Shown here: piece after piece, positions 1 through 6,723 of the stretch
Layout of the letters: the number at the start of each line of letters is the position of its first letter
How positions within the stretch are numbered: the stretch's first letter is position 1
Assembly: GCA_902793875.1 (NCBI GenBank)
Contig: CADBFL010000084.1
Span: 1 to 13,844, forward strand
Direction of reading: 5' to 3'
Source of the DNA: an uncultured Eubacteriales bacterium
GTDB taxonomy: Bacteria; Bacillota; Clostridia; Peptostreptococcales; Anaerovoracaceae
DNA: 13,844 nucleotides
Translations under genes and position numbers: made by a program
The notes under the pieces: generated by a model
Databases searched by the model: none
The model's input: the letters and a program-made list of their open reading frames with translations, nothing else
What the model was told of the DNA's origin: nothing

Positions 1-2
1 TA

Positions 3-1169
3 CCGGTAAATACGATCATTCTGATCGTCCTCGTATCGCTCCCGATACCGTTCATAGGCAGGACTGCCATAGGATGGATAGTCGACACAACTACTTTCGG
101 GGCTACGATCCTTTACGGCTTCGCTTCGGTAGCCGTATTCAAAGCTTCGGGAGATGAGGGATGTACGAAAGACCGTATCATCAGCGGCATCTGTCTGCCT
201 ATACTGGGATTCTTCCTGGCGGTGCTGCTCTTCCCGAGTATCTTTCAGCTCCATACGCTCGAGATGGAGACTTATGCCCTCATGACGGTATGGTCGATAA
301 TCGGGCTGATCTTCTTTAACTTCGTCATCCGCAAAGACCACGCAAGGAACTTCGGAAAGGCGATCATAGTCTGGGTCGCACTGCTCGCGTTCATCGTCAC
401 GATGTCCATGGCCTGGACGGAGCGCGTGAATGAGCAGCGCGAAAACGCAGTCATCGACGACATCCACAGTTATGTGGACGGCGAAGCGGACAGCGAAACG
501 CTCGCGATGGACCGCGATGAATTTCTGGGGGTCCAGCGTGAAAGGCTGCACGAAGCCGACAGAGTCAGCATCATCGTCATCGAGGGTCTGTTCGCACTGG
601 CGCTCGCCGTAATGCTGATAAATTATTATTCCATGAAAAGATGGGAACAGAAAGCCACAGAAGAACGCGACCAGGCTCTGCTGGCTTCTCTTACAGACAG
701 CATGACCGGGGTCAGGAACAAGCATGCATTCGCCATGCAGGAAAGCGAAATAGAATCGAAGATCGTCGAAGAACAGGCAGAAGACTTCGGCATCGTTGTC
801 GGCGATGTCAACGGCCTTAAAAGGATCAATGACACTCTGGGCCATAAGGCCGGCGATGAGTATATCCGCGCAGCAAGCCGCATGCTGTGCGAGTACTACA
901 GTCACAGTCCTGTTTTCCGCATCGGCGGTGACGAGTTCGTCATGATCCTGCAGGGACAGGACTACGAAAACAGGGATTCGATACTTGCCGAAATCAACAG
1001 GGAGATCGAAGGGAATATCGGAAGCAACGATGTTGTCATTTCCCTGGGCATGGCTGTGTTCGAGCGCGGCAAAGATCAGTCGTTCCACGAAGTGTTCAAA
1101 CGCGCTGACGATCTTATGTATAAGAGGAAAGAACAGCTAAAGAAAATGGGCGCTGTCGTAAGAGACTGA
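3..1169 (+). CDS. APC-type permease fused to GGDEF diguanylate cyclase domain (5' partial)
   Basis: The frame is open to the left edge, so this is the C-terminal 388 residues of a longer protein; the internal Met at 222 is not the true start. The first part is hydrophobic with about five membrane segments. The stretch with 'PFIGRTAIGWIVD' followed by a Thr/Gly-rich helix resembles late helices of amino acid-polyamine-organocation (APC) permeases. A polar loop of about 60 residues and one more helix (nt 560-635) lead to a cytoplasmic GGDEF domain: 'DSMTGVRNKHAF', 'GDVNGLKRINDTLGH', and an intact GGDEF at nt 924-938. The domain should make cyclic di-GMP from two GTP. No RxxD inhibitory site precedes GGDEF at the usual distance. 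The substrate cannot be told from this fragment. The GGDEF call is firm; the APC call rests on remembered family character of the partial membrane part. No terminator hairpin follows; the gene converges on the peptide gene 21 bases downstream. Confidence 0.85.
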   Translation, partial: PVNTIILIVLVSLPIPFIGRTAIGWIVDTTTFGATILYGFASVAVFKASGDEGCTKDRIISGICLPILGFFLAVLLFPSIFQLHTLEMETYALMTVWSIIGLIFFNFVIRKDHARNFGKAIIVWVALLAFIVTMSMAWTERVNEQRENAVIDDIHSYVDGEADSETLAMDRDEFLGVQRERLHEADRVSIIVIEGLFALALAVMLINYYSMKRWEQKATEERDQALLASLTDSMTGVRNKHAFAMQESEIESKIVEEQAEDFGIVVGDVNGLKRINDTLGHKAGDEYIRAASRMLCEYYSHSPVFRIGGDEFVMILQGQDYENRDSILAEINREIEGNIGSNDVVISLGMAVFERGKDQSFHEVFKRADDLMYKRKEQLKKMGAVVRD

Positions 1170-1189
1170 ATACGGGATGCAGATGCGCT

Positions 1190-1387
1190 TTACCATGCTC
1201 TCCAGCTGCAGGTCTGGCAGATCTCGTTTTCCGGATCCCAGCTTCCTACCGCCTCAACTCTGCAGCAGCGATCCGGCGACTGCGGGCAGTATCCGCCGCT
1301 GTACCCGCCGGCTCCGCCGCTCACATCTGCGAGCTTTCCGCTGTTGAGTTTAGCATCTTCCTTGCTGAAGTTTTTGCTGTCTTCCAT
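1190..1387 (-). CDS. Small cysteine-rich peptide with double-glycine leader (RiPP/bacteriocin-like precursor)
   Basis: A 65-residue product with a strong ribosome site (GGAGG at 1397-1401, 9 bases before ATG) and its own promoter-like sequence upstream. Residues 1-25 look like a double-glycine leader: charged start, L14 N15, L19, V22 S23 G24 G25 A26. Leaders of this type are cut after GG by C39-peptidase exporters. The remainder is Gly- and Cys-rich (C34, C41, C42, C57, C60) and has Trp at 50, 62 and 65. It aligns without gaps to the peptide at 6794-7009 through the leader and at C41, C57 and C60, so the two look like paralogues. No modifying enzyme or exporter gene lies next to it. Function is unknown: antimicrobial, signal, or a non-secreted small protein are all possible. 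Confidence 0.7.
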   Translation of the reverse strand: MEDSKNFSKEDAKLNSGKLADVSGGAGGYSGGYCPQSPDRCCRVEAVGSWDPENEICQTCSWRAW

Positions 1388-1428
1388 GTCCTTTATCCTC
1401 CCTGATACTTATATCCTGTGCATGAACG

Positions 1429-1447
1429 GGGCGGGAACCTTCCGCCC
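1429..1447 (-). promoter_or_regulatory. Leader hairpin upstream of the peptide gene
   Basis: GGGCGGGA and TTCCGCCC form an 8-bp stem (one G-T pair) around a 3-base loop. It lies between the proposed minus-strand promoter and the peptide's ribosome site, so it would sit in the 5' leader. No T-run follows on either strand, so it is not an ordinary terminator. It could affect mRNA stability or translation (inference). Confidence 0.35.
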
Positions 1448-1453
1448 TTCGCA

Positions 1454-1471
1454 TGATATACAATTATATCA
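1454..1471 (-). promoter_or_regulatory. Extended -10 promoter inside a palindrome (possible operator)
   Basis: On the minus strand, TGATATAAT at 1471-1463 is a perfect -10 with the extended TGn element, about 75 bases before the peptide ATG. No good -35 is visible, which fits an extended -10 promoter. The same bases lie in a perfect inverted repeat, TGATATA-caat-TATATCA (1454-1471), so a dimeric repressor could bind over the -10. The promoter call is moderate, the operator call weak. Confidence 0.5.
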
Positions 1472-1522
1472 GAAAGAGAGAGACTGCAGATTTTTTATCG
1501 CCTATTCTCTCATCAAATACTG

Positions 1523-1528
1523 TATACT
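1523..1528 (+). promoter_or_regulatory. Possible -10 box for the GAF-GGDEF gene
   Basis: TATACT lies about 70 bases before the ATG at 1597. No convincing -35 is found at 16-18 bases. A small hairpin (CGGCA-tga-TGCCG, 1540-1552) would lie early in the transcript. This is the best candidate in the 209-base gap between the divergent genes, which otherwise holds only the minus-strand promoter and its leader. Confidence 0.25.
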
Positions 1529-1596
1529 TATCAGTGATGCGGCATGATGCCGTGAAAGAAACCGGCAGCCTGATGATCGCAGGGGACTGACAGACG

Positions 1597-2664
1597 ATGG
1601 ATGAAAGAATAAAAGACAAAAAACAGGAGAACCTGAGACGCGAACGGGTGAATGAAGTTTCGCTCGATACCGCGCTTGCCATAATCAGAAACTGCATGAC
1701 ACTGATGAGAGTAGGCGAGCTCCGTGAGAGCGTCAGCATGGTCATAGAGAATCTCGTTGAGATATCAGGGGCGAGAAATGCGAGCATAATACTCATCGAC
1801 GATGAGAACAGAAGGGCTGTCAAATACAGCGAGTGCATCGCGGCTTCGATGGATATCTCGAAGATGCCGGGCGACGGCTTTATTCCGTACGAAGTCGTCA
1901 AGGGCTGGCAGCAGATGATGACCGACAGAAACAGCATAATAATCTGCAGCGATGAGGAGAGGGCGGAATCCGCGCGAAGCTCTCCGGCTCTTGCCGCGAT
2001 GATAGAGCGCAACGGGATGAGGAGCGTGTGCATGCTCCCTCTGAGGCACGGGGAGGATATCTTCGGCTTTATGTATGTCGTCAATTTCGATACAGAAAGA
2101 TTGAAAGACACGAAGGACCTGCTCGAACTGATGTCTTTCTTTATCGGCACTGAGATATATAACGATTGCCTCAAGGCTGAACTCAGAAGGATGAGTGTGA
2201 CGGACGAGCTTACCGGGCTGAATAACCGCCACGCCATGATGGACCGCATCGAGGCCATAATTTCAGGACCGGAGCAAGGGGCCGTGGGAATAATCAACAT
2301 GGATCTGAACGGGCTCAAGCTTATAAACGACCACCGCGGTCATGAAGGCGGAGACCTTTATCTGAAGCACGCGGCTGATGTCATGAGGGGCATTTTCGAA
2401 AGCAGAGACCTGTACAGAGCGGGTGGAGATGAGTTCATTGCCATAGTCGAAGGGAAGACATATGAGGAATTCTCAGGACTGATCAATCTGCTGCGGGAGA
2501 CGGAGGACCGGGACCCGGAGTTCAGTCTGGCCATCGGCTATTACTGGTCGGACAATGGCATCGAGGACTCAAAGACGGCCTTCATGAACGCCGACCGGAG
2601 CATGTATCTTGACAAGAGGAGATACTACAGCAGACACCCGGAGGAAGACAGGCGCAAACACTGA
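1597..2664 (+). CDS. GAF-GGDEF diguanylate cyclase
   Basis: A 355-residue soluble protein. Residues about 15-175 have the look of a GAF sensory domain: an N-terminal helix, then 'ARNASIILIDDENRRAVKY' and a final strand near 'MLPLRHGEDIFGFMYVV'. Residues about 195-345 form a GGDEF domain with 'DELTGLNNRHAM', 'NMDLNGLKLINDHRGHEGG' and an intact GGDEF at residues 276-280. It should therefore be an active cytoplasmic cyclic di-GMP synthase. No RxxD inhibitory site is found five residues before GGDEF. There are no membrane segments. The start is supported by AGGGGA at 1581-1586, only a fair ribosome site. The TlpA gene begins about 50 bases downstream with no T-tailed terminator between, so read-through into the redox genes is possible. 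The GGDEF part is firm; the GAF call is by character of the sequence. Confidence 0.88.
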   Translation: MDERIKDKKQENLRRERVNEVSLDTALAIIRNCMTLMRVGELRESVSMVIENLVEISGARNASIILIDDENRRAVKYSECIAASMDISKMPGDGFIPYEVVKGWQQMMTDRNSIIICSDEERAESARSSPALAAMIERNGMRSVCMLPLRHGEDIFGFMYVVNFDTERLKDTKDLLELMSFFIGTEIYNDCLKAELRRMSVTDELTGLNNRHAMMDRIEAIISGPEQGAVGIINMDLNGLKLINDHRGHEGGDLYLKHAADVMRGIFESRDLYRAGGDEFIAIVEGKTYEEFSGLINLLRETEDRDPEFSLAIGYYWSDNGIEDSKTAFMNADRSMYLDKRRYYSRHPEEDRRKH

Positions 2665-2679
2665 AAGTTAAACGTCTAT

Positions 2680-2698
2680 AACGGGGTCAGGCCCCGTT
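2680..2698. repeat. REP-like palindrome, copy 1
   Basis: AACGGGG-tcagg-CCCCGTT forms a 7-bp stem. The same core, with one base changed in the loop, recurs twice at 5029-5078, and the left flank is also similar (AACGTCTATAACGG here, AACGTGTCTAACGG there). No T-run follows, so it is not an intrinsic terminator. It ends 3 bases before the ribosome site of the TlpA gene and could influence translation or mRNA stability. Confidence 0.7.
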
Positions 2699-2701
2699 CA
2701 A

Positions 2702-2707
2702 AGGAGG
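2702..2707 (+). promoter_or_regulatory. Ribosome binding site deciding the TlpA start
   Basis: AGGAGG lies 2 bases before the ATG at 2710 but 8 bases before the in-frame ATG at 2716. The normal spacing favours 2716, which removes two residues from the longest frame. Confidence 0.6.
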
Positions 2708-2715
2708 GTATGGGT

Positions 2716-3318
2716 ATGAAAGAAAGACCGAAAAAAGACCGGCGCATCAGGACTTCGACTGCCAAGTTCCTTGCAGCGGGCGCTGTCATTGGCATCTTTG
2801 CCCTGACGTTCAGCTTTGCGTACGCATGGGGCGAGTATGACAAGCAGATCGAAGAGAGAGCCAAAGCCGATATATTCATGACGATCGACGCTCAGGACTT
2901 CGACGGGAAGTCTTTTACGAAAGAAGACCTTGCAGGCACAAAGCTCGTGGCCTATAACGTCTGGGAGACGACCTGTCCTGCCTGCATTCACGAGATGGGG
3001 GCTCTGGAGCAGCTGTCAGAAGGGTATGACCCGTCTGAATTCCGCCTGATTGGAGTATGCGCCGACGTTGAAAAAAACGGCGAACCTGATCCGGGACAGC
3101 TTGAAAAAGCCAGGCAGATAATCGGCGACGCGGGCGTGACGTACACCAATATCCTGCCGGACCGGGGGATGATGGATTTCTTTGATTCGACGATCCCGGG
3201 ATTCCCGACGACATTCTTCGTTGACAGCGAAGGAAGAATAATCGACACAAGAGCCGGAGCGAATGATTATGAGGGCTGGAAGGCGGAAGTCGACGGCCTT
3301 CTGCAGAAGATGGACTGA
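2716..3318 (+). CDS. Membrane-anchored TlpA-type thioredoxin (thiol-disulfide oxidoreductase)
   Basis: A 200-residue protein from the preferred start (202 residues from 2710). A basic N-terminus ('KERPKKDRR') and one hydrophobic helix at residues about 16-36 form a signal anchor, placing the rest outside the cytoplasmic membrane. The thioredoxin fold follows, with 'WETTCPAC' (C87 and C90 in the 200-residue numbering) as the redox pair and 'GFPTTFFVD' carrying the expected cis-proline at P164. The usual TlpA/ResA insertion lies between them. It probably reduces extracytoplasmic disulfides or other acceptors. It is first in a three-gene operon with a CXXC mini-protein (21-base gap) and a membrane polyferredoxin, which could supply electrons from the cytoplasm. 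The family call is firm; the physiological target is unknown. Confidence 0.9.
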   Translation: MKERPKKDRRIRTSTAKFLAAGAVIGIFALTFSFAYAWGEYDKQIEERAKADIFMTIDAQDFDGKSFTKEDLAGTKLVAYNVWETTCPACIHEMGALEQLSEGYDPSEFRLIGVCADVEKNGEPDPGQLEKARQIIGDAGVTYTNILPDRGMMDFFDSTIPGFPTTFFVDSEGRIIDTRAGANDYEGWKAEVDGLLQKMD

Positions 3319-3339
3319 AAACAAGGGGGGACTGAAGAT

Positions 3340-3492
3340 ATGAAGATAAAGGAAAAGAACAGAAAATGGATCACTCTCGGAGTCCTGGCCGTTGCGGTCT
3401 GCCTCATCATCGCCGGCATTGGCAGGGGAGAGCCTTCTGTCGTTCTTACCAAGGCGACCAGCATCTGCCTTCAGTGCATAGGACTGGACTAG
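3340..3492 (+). CDS. CD1871A-family CXXC mini membrane protein
   Basis: A 50-residue product, preceded by AGGGGGG at 3324-3330 with a 9-base gap. It has a basic start, one membrane helix (residues about 11-28), and a short tail with 'TKATSICLQCIGLD', i.e. a CXXC motif four residues from the end. Size, layout and position between a TlpA thioredoxin and a 4Fe-4S polyferredoxin match what I remember of the CD1871A CXXC family of Clostridia. Its stop codon overlaps the ribosome site of the next gene (TAGGAGG), so the two are tightly coupled. A likely role is passing electrons or thiol exchange between the polyferredoxin and the thioredoxin (inference). Confidence 0.82.
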   Translation: MKIKEKNRKWITLGVLAVAVCLIIAGIGRGEPSVVLTKATSICLQCIGLD

Positions 3493-3501
3493 GAGGATGC
3501 C

Positions 3502-5031
3502 ATGGAAAAGAACGATAAGATGAAAAAACAGAGCCGCGTGAGGCTCTGGTTCCAGGCAGCCTGGTTCGTGCTGACCAACGGCTATGTCCGGGGTTATACC
3601 AAAGGAATGATATTCACAGGACCTTCCAAGGTCGTCTGCCTGCCGGGCCTCAACTGCTATTCATGCCCGGGAGCTCTGGGCGCCTGTCCGATGGGAGCGC
3701 TCCAGGCGGTGCTCGGCAATGTGTCCTACAGATTCTCCCTGTATGTCTTCGGCTCGCTGGCGGCCATGGGCGTCGTCTTCGGACGTCTCATATGCGGATG
3801 GATGTGTCCGTTCGGACTTTTCCAGGATCTGCTCTATAAGATAAAAGTAAAGGCAAAGAGGAAGAACCTGCCGGGACATAAGTATCTGAAATATCTGAGA
3901 TATGGCATACTCGTGGTCTTCCCGATACTTCTGGTGACAGTGATGCTGGACGCGACCGGAGCGAGCATGCCGTGGTTCTGCGAATGGATATGCCCGAGCG
4001 GGATGCTGCTCGGAGCCATACCGCTGGTGGCAGTCAACGAGGGGCTCCGCGCTGCAATAGGAGCGCGCTTCTTCTGGAAGCTGTTCGTGCTGATCGCGGT
4101 CACGGTCCTGGCGGTATTCTTTTACAGGCCGTTCTGCAAGTACCTGTGCCCGCTGGGCGCGATCTACGGGCTCTTCAACCCGATCGCGAGCTATCGCATC
4201 GTCGTGGATACTGACAAATGCGTCTCCTGCGGCACATGTCAGAAAGCCTGCGGGATGGACATAAAGACGTTCGAGACTCCGAACAGCCCCGACTGCATAC
4301 GCTGCGGGAGCTGCATGGCGGCGTGTCCTGCGGGGGCGCTTGAATCGACATGGCATAAGACCGGACAGAAGATAAAAAAACGCTGTTTCATCGATGACGG
4401 GGAACTGATCCCTGCGAAGCTCACGGCGGCAAAAGATGCTCATGCAGAAGATACAGCCGCGGCTGCGGAGGGAGCGGAGACAAAGACCGATTTCGGCCGC
4501 CGGGCCGTATTCCTCGGCATTCTCATGGCAGCAGCAGGCGCGAGCAGCATATACGTTGCCATACGCGGCGCGATACTGTCGCCGCTGATCGGTCATTTTA
4601 CCATAGAGGCCTATCAGGACATGAACACTCTTACCGCGGTCATGGGCGCGCTGTGGGTCGCTGCCGCAGTGGTCATCTTTCTGACGGGCATCTATACGAT
4701 AGCATACAGAAATGAGCGGGAGAGACTGCTCTCGGTCGATGAGAAGCTGAAGCTGGCGCACCGGGCGGCTCTCATAGGAGTCCTTGTCGGGATCATCGGG
4801 GTGGTACTCGATCTCGGCATGCTCATGACGTTCCTGACTCCGATGATAATGGATACGTTCATCTATCTGTGGATATCGGTGCTCAGGCTGCAGGTGAGGC
4901 GCATGTACAAGGACATGGCGGCCGGACAGAAGAGCGGGGCTTCATGGTGGATACTGAGCGTGATCAACATTCTGCTGGTCCTGACATCGCCGTGGCTGTT
5001 CTTCCTCCTCACGAAAGTAATACATGTCTAA
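3502..5031 (+). CDS. Membrane polyferredoxin (NapH/CcoG-like 4Fe-4S protein)
   Basis: A 509-residue protein with AGGAGG 5 bases upstream. The N-terminal half has an unusual cysteine group (C46, C52, C55, C62) before the first helix pairs, then membrane helices with 'CGWMCPFG' (C98, C102), 'CEWICPSG' (C160, C164) and 'CKYLCPLG' (C212, C216), typical of NapH/CcoG-type proteins. Two CX2CX2CX3C ferredoxin motifs follow (C240-C250 and C265-C275), enough for two [4Fe-4S] clusters on the cytoplasmic side. After a charged linker rich in Ala/Glu, the C-terminal 200 residues form about five more membrane helices without cysteines, an addition not found in short NapH. It probably moves low-potential electrons to the membrane or outside partners encoded just upstream. 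The stop codon TAA lies within the first base pairs of a palindromic repeat. Confidence 0.9.
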   Translation: MEKNDKMKKQSRVRLWFQAAWFVLTNGYVRGYTKGMIFTGPSKVVCLPGLNCYSCPGALGACPMGALQAVLGNVSYRFSLYVFGSLAAMGVVFGRLICGWMCPFGLFQDLLYKIKVKAKRKNLPGHKYLKYLRYGILVVFPILLVTVMLDATGASMPWFCEWICPSGMLLGAIPLVAVNEGLRAAIGARFFWKLFVLIAVTVLAVFFYRPFCKYLCPLGAIYGLFNPIASYRIVVDTDKCVSCGTCQKACGMDIKTFETPNSPDCIRCGSCMAACPAGALESTWHKTGQKIKKRCFIDDGELIPAKLTAAKDAHAEDTAAAAEGAETKTDFGRRAVFLGILMAAAGASSIYVAIRGAILSPLIGHFTIEAYQDMNTLTAVMGALWVAAAVVIFLTGIYTIAYRNERERLLSVDEKLKLAHRAALIGVLVGIIGVVLDLGMLMTFLTPMIMDTFIYLWISVLRLQVRRMYKDMAAGQKSGASWWILSVINILLVLTSPWLFFLLTKVIHV

Positions 5032-5082
5032 CGGGGTCAGTCCCCGTTAAACGTGTCTAACGGGGTCAGTCCCCGTTAGACA
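5024..5082. repeat. REP-like palindromes, copies 2 and 3 in tandem
   Basis: Two direct copies of TAACGGGGTCAGTCCCCGTTA start at 5029 and 5058, a 29-base period. Each is a palindrome with a TCAGT loop. Copy 3 is the longest, with a perfect 12-bp stem at 5054-5082 (TGTCTAACGGGG against CCCCGTTAGACA). Copy 2 supplies the stop codon of the polyferredoxin gene. They resemble dispersed intergenic REP elements, in some bacteria mobilised by IS200-like RAYT transposases; none is present here. Confidence 0.8.
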
Positions 5083-5093
5083 TATTGAACCGG

Positions 5094-5120
5094 GCTCCGC
5101 TTCAGCTGCGGAGCTTTTTT
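5094..5120 (+). terminator. Intrinsic terminator of the redox operon
   Basis: GCTCCGC (5094-5100), a 7-base loop, GCGGAGC (5108-5114) and six T (5115-5120) make a clear plus-strand terminator. It lies inside the last codons of the convergent symporter gene. Confidence 0.85.
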
Positions 5121-6655
5121 GCTGTTACAGCAAGCACGCACTGGGACGAGAATATGTTGGTCGCAGTCACAAGGAAATCCAGTATGGATGTCAGCGACAG
5201 AATGACTGCCAGAGTAGCGTTGCCGAGTCCCAGCTGCGCGAAGAGTATCGCGAAGCTTGCGCTCATGCCTCCCGGCACAGGCGGGGCGGCGGCGGAAAGG
5301 ACGATGCTCATCAGAAGGGCGGTCACTATCCACGTGACCGAGATCTCCGGAAGGCCTTCCTCTGCAGCGCTCAGCGATGCGTAAAGGAAGAGTATGGATA
5401 CCGCGGGCTTATACAGGATCTGCCCGAAAGGAACGCCGAAGTTGGCGATCTTCCTGCTGACGCCAAGGTCGTTTATGCATGTCTGCACATTGTCCGAAAA
5501 GGCCGCGGACGAAGATGCAGTGGTTATCGCGATGGCAAACGTGGACGCGGTCTTCCTCCAGAGCACGTGCGGAGCCATCCTGAGTCGGACGCATGCCGCC
5601 AGGGTGTGAAGGATAAGCAGGACAGCGCATCCGAGGGCCGTAGCCCCGAAGAATTTGCCTCCGACGGCCAGACTGCCGAACTCGCTTGAAACTATGATAT
5701 TGAACAGGCTCCCGAAAACGAAGGCCGGAACGAGCCTGCTGATGACGCTCATGATGCCGTCTACTATGAAGCCGAGCTGCTCGGTGAGATCGGCCACGCT
5801 CTGAGTGTCCTTGCCGACCAGCAGCATGGCAATGCCGACTATGACGGCCACAAAGAGTATCTGCAGCGTGTTGCCGCGTGAAAACGGCGTGAAGAGGTTG
5901 GACGGTATGATGTCGAGCACCATCTGATACAGTGCCGAAAAATCACCGGCCCCCTGAGTTTCACCGAACTTCAGGGAAAATATCGGAAGTCCCGCGATGG
6001 CGCCGGCCAGGGTCATGAGGCACAGATAGGCGCCGAACCTGAGGCTGAGCGTCCTGCCGACTTCGCTGAAGGTCGACGCGTCGCCCAGGCTGTTGATGCC
6101 CCAGACGACGGAGAGAAATACCATCGGTCCGGCAACAGCGTTGAGAAAACCCAGAAAAGTATTGATCAGCGGTCCGATTATACCGTCGTGAAGCACTGCG
6201 CCGACCGATGCGGGAGCTATGTTGACGAGCATGCCGAGAATTACGGCGGCTGCTATGGCGATGACGAGATGCAGACCTTCAGGGAGCTTCCTTTTGTCCG
6301 GCGTGAATACTACTTCATTCGCGCCGCGCCTGTAGCGCCAGCGGGGCAGCCTGCCCATGCGGGTCAGCGCGTTCTTCATCACGACATCCTCGTCGGAATT
6401 GTATTCCGTGTCAGTGAACGGGTCGGTCTTTTCTCCCGGAACAGTCAGACGGACCTTCTTTCTGCCGAGACTCAGCCCCTTATCCACATTAAAGAGCGCG
6501 TCTTCGCCGAATACGTTCCGGTAGTTCAGGAGGACTTCCTCCGCCCCCATCACGATGCGCAGCTGCTCCTTTGAGTCCAGCTTCCTGTCTTCGAGGAAGC
6601 TCCTTATCTCACCGCAGGCCTTCCCGATATCTTCGTTCGTTAATCTGTAGTTCAT
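5102..6655 (-). CDS. SDF/DAACS-type symporter with extra N-terminal domain
   Basis: A 517-residue protein. Residues about 127-515 are hydrophobic and follow the dicarboxylate/amino acid:cation symporter (SDF) layout: serine-rich hairpin 1 (S381-S383, 'AAFSDNVQTCINDLGV'), helix 7 region (409-419), proline/glycine hairpin 2 (457-463), and helix 8 with D493, T496 and N500. Against the GltPh pattern as I remember it, helix 7 NMDGT is replaced by YKPAV-like residues, the helix 8 arginine is Val, and the helix 8 cation-site aspartate is Ser. Substrate and coupling ion are thus probably unusual. Residues 1-125 are an added soluble part; 'GAEEVLLNYRNVFG' and 'KKVRLTVPG' faintly recall a GHKL-type ATPase fold (weak inference). 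The start follows AAGGGA closely. It is monocistronic as seen, divergent from the 6794 peptide gene and convergent with the redox operon. Confidence 0.85.
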   Translation of the reverse strand: MNYRLTNEDIGKACGEIRSFLEDRKLDSKEQLRIVMGAEEVLLNYRNVFGEDALFNVDKGLSLGRKKVRLTVPGEKTDPFTDTEYNSDEDVVMKNALTRMGRLPRWRYRRGANEVVFTPDKRKLPEGLHLVIAIAAAVILGMLVNIAPASVGAVLHDGIIGPLINTFLGFLNAVAGPMVFLSVVWGINSLGDASTFSEVGRTLSLRFGAYLCLMTLAGAIAGLPIFSLKFGETQGAGDFSALYQMVLDIIPSNLFTPFSRGNTLQILFVAVIVGIAMLLVGKDTQSVADLTEQLGFIVDGIMSVISRLVPAFVFGSLFNIIVSSEFGSLAVGGKFFGATALGCAVLLILHTLAACVRLRMAPHVLWRKTASTFAIAITTASSSAAFSDNVQTCINDLGVSRKIANFGVPFGQILYKPAVSILFLYASLSAAEEGLPEISVTWIVTALLMSIVLSAAAPPVPGGMSASFAILFAQLGLGNATLAVILSLTSILDFLVTATNIFSSQCVLAVTAKKLRS

Positions 6656-6693
6656 CTTTCCCTTTTCCCCTGTTTCTTTGCTTTGTGAAAATA

Positions 6694-6723
6694 ATTATAT
6701 CAATTTTCAGCGCATCCTGTCTC
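6694..6723 (-). promoter_or_regulatory. Promoter of the symporter gene
   Basis: On the minus strand, TGATATAAT (6702-6694) is an extended -10, the same nine bases as upstream of the 1190-1387 peptide gene. GAGACA (6723-6718, four of six matches) is a possible -35 with an 18-base gap. It lies about 40 bases before the ATG at 6655. Confidence 0.5.

Noticed and set aside
222..1169. ATG at 222 as the start of the permease-GGDEF gene
   Set aside because: The same frame is open to the window edge, encodes membrane helices upstream, and there is no ribosome site before 222.
1464..2318. A 284-codon minus-strand frame opposite the GAF-GGDEF gene
   Set aside because: Ser/Leu/Ile-rich translation of the complementary strand with no motif; the plus-strand GGDEF motifs are clear.
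2680..2698. The palindrome before the TlpA gene as a rho-independent terminator
   Set aside because: No T-run follows and the bases after it are the TlpA ribosome site; it matches the dispersed repeat.
3661..4761. A 366-codon minus-strand frame opposite the polyferredoxin gene
   Set aside because: No domain character, and the opposite strand has a full set of Fe-S cysteine motifs.
5024..5082. Tandem palindromes as a CRISPR array
   Set aside because: Only two units with an 8-base gap between them and a third copy far away; no cas genes.
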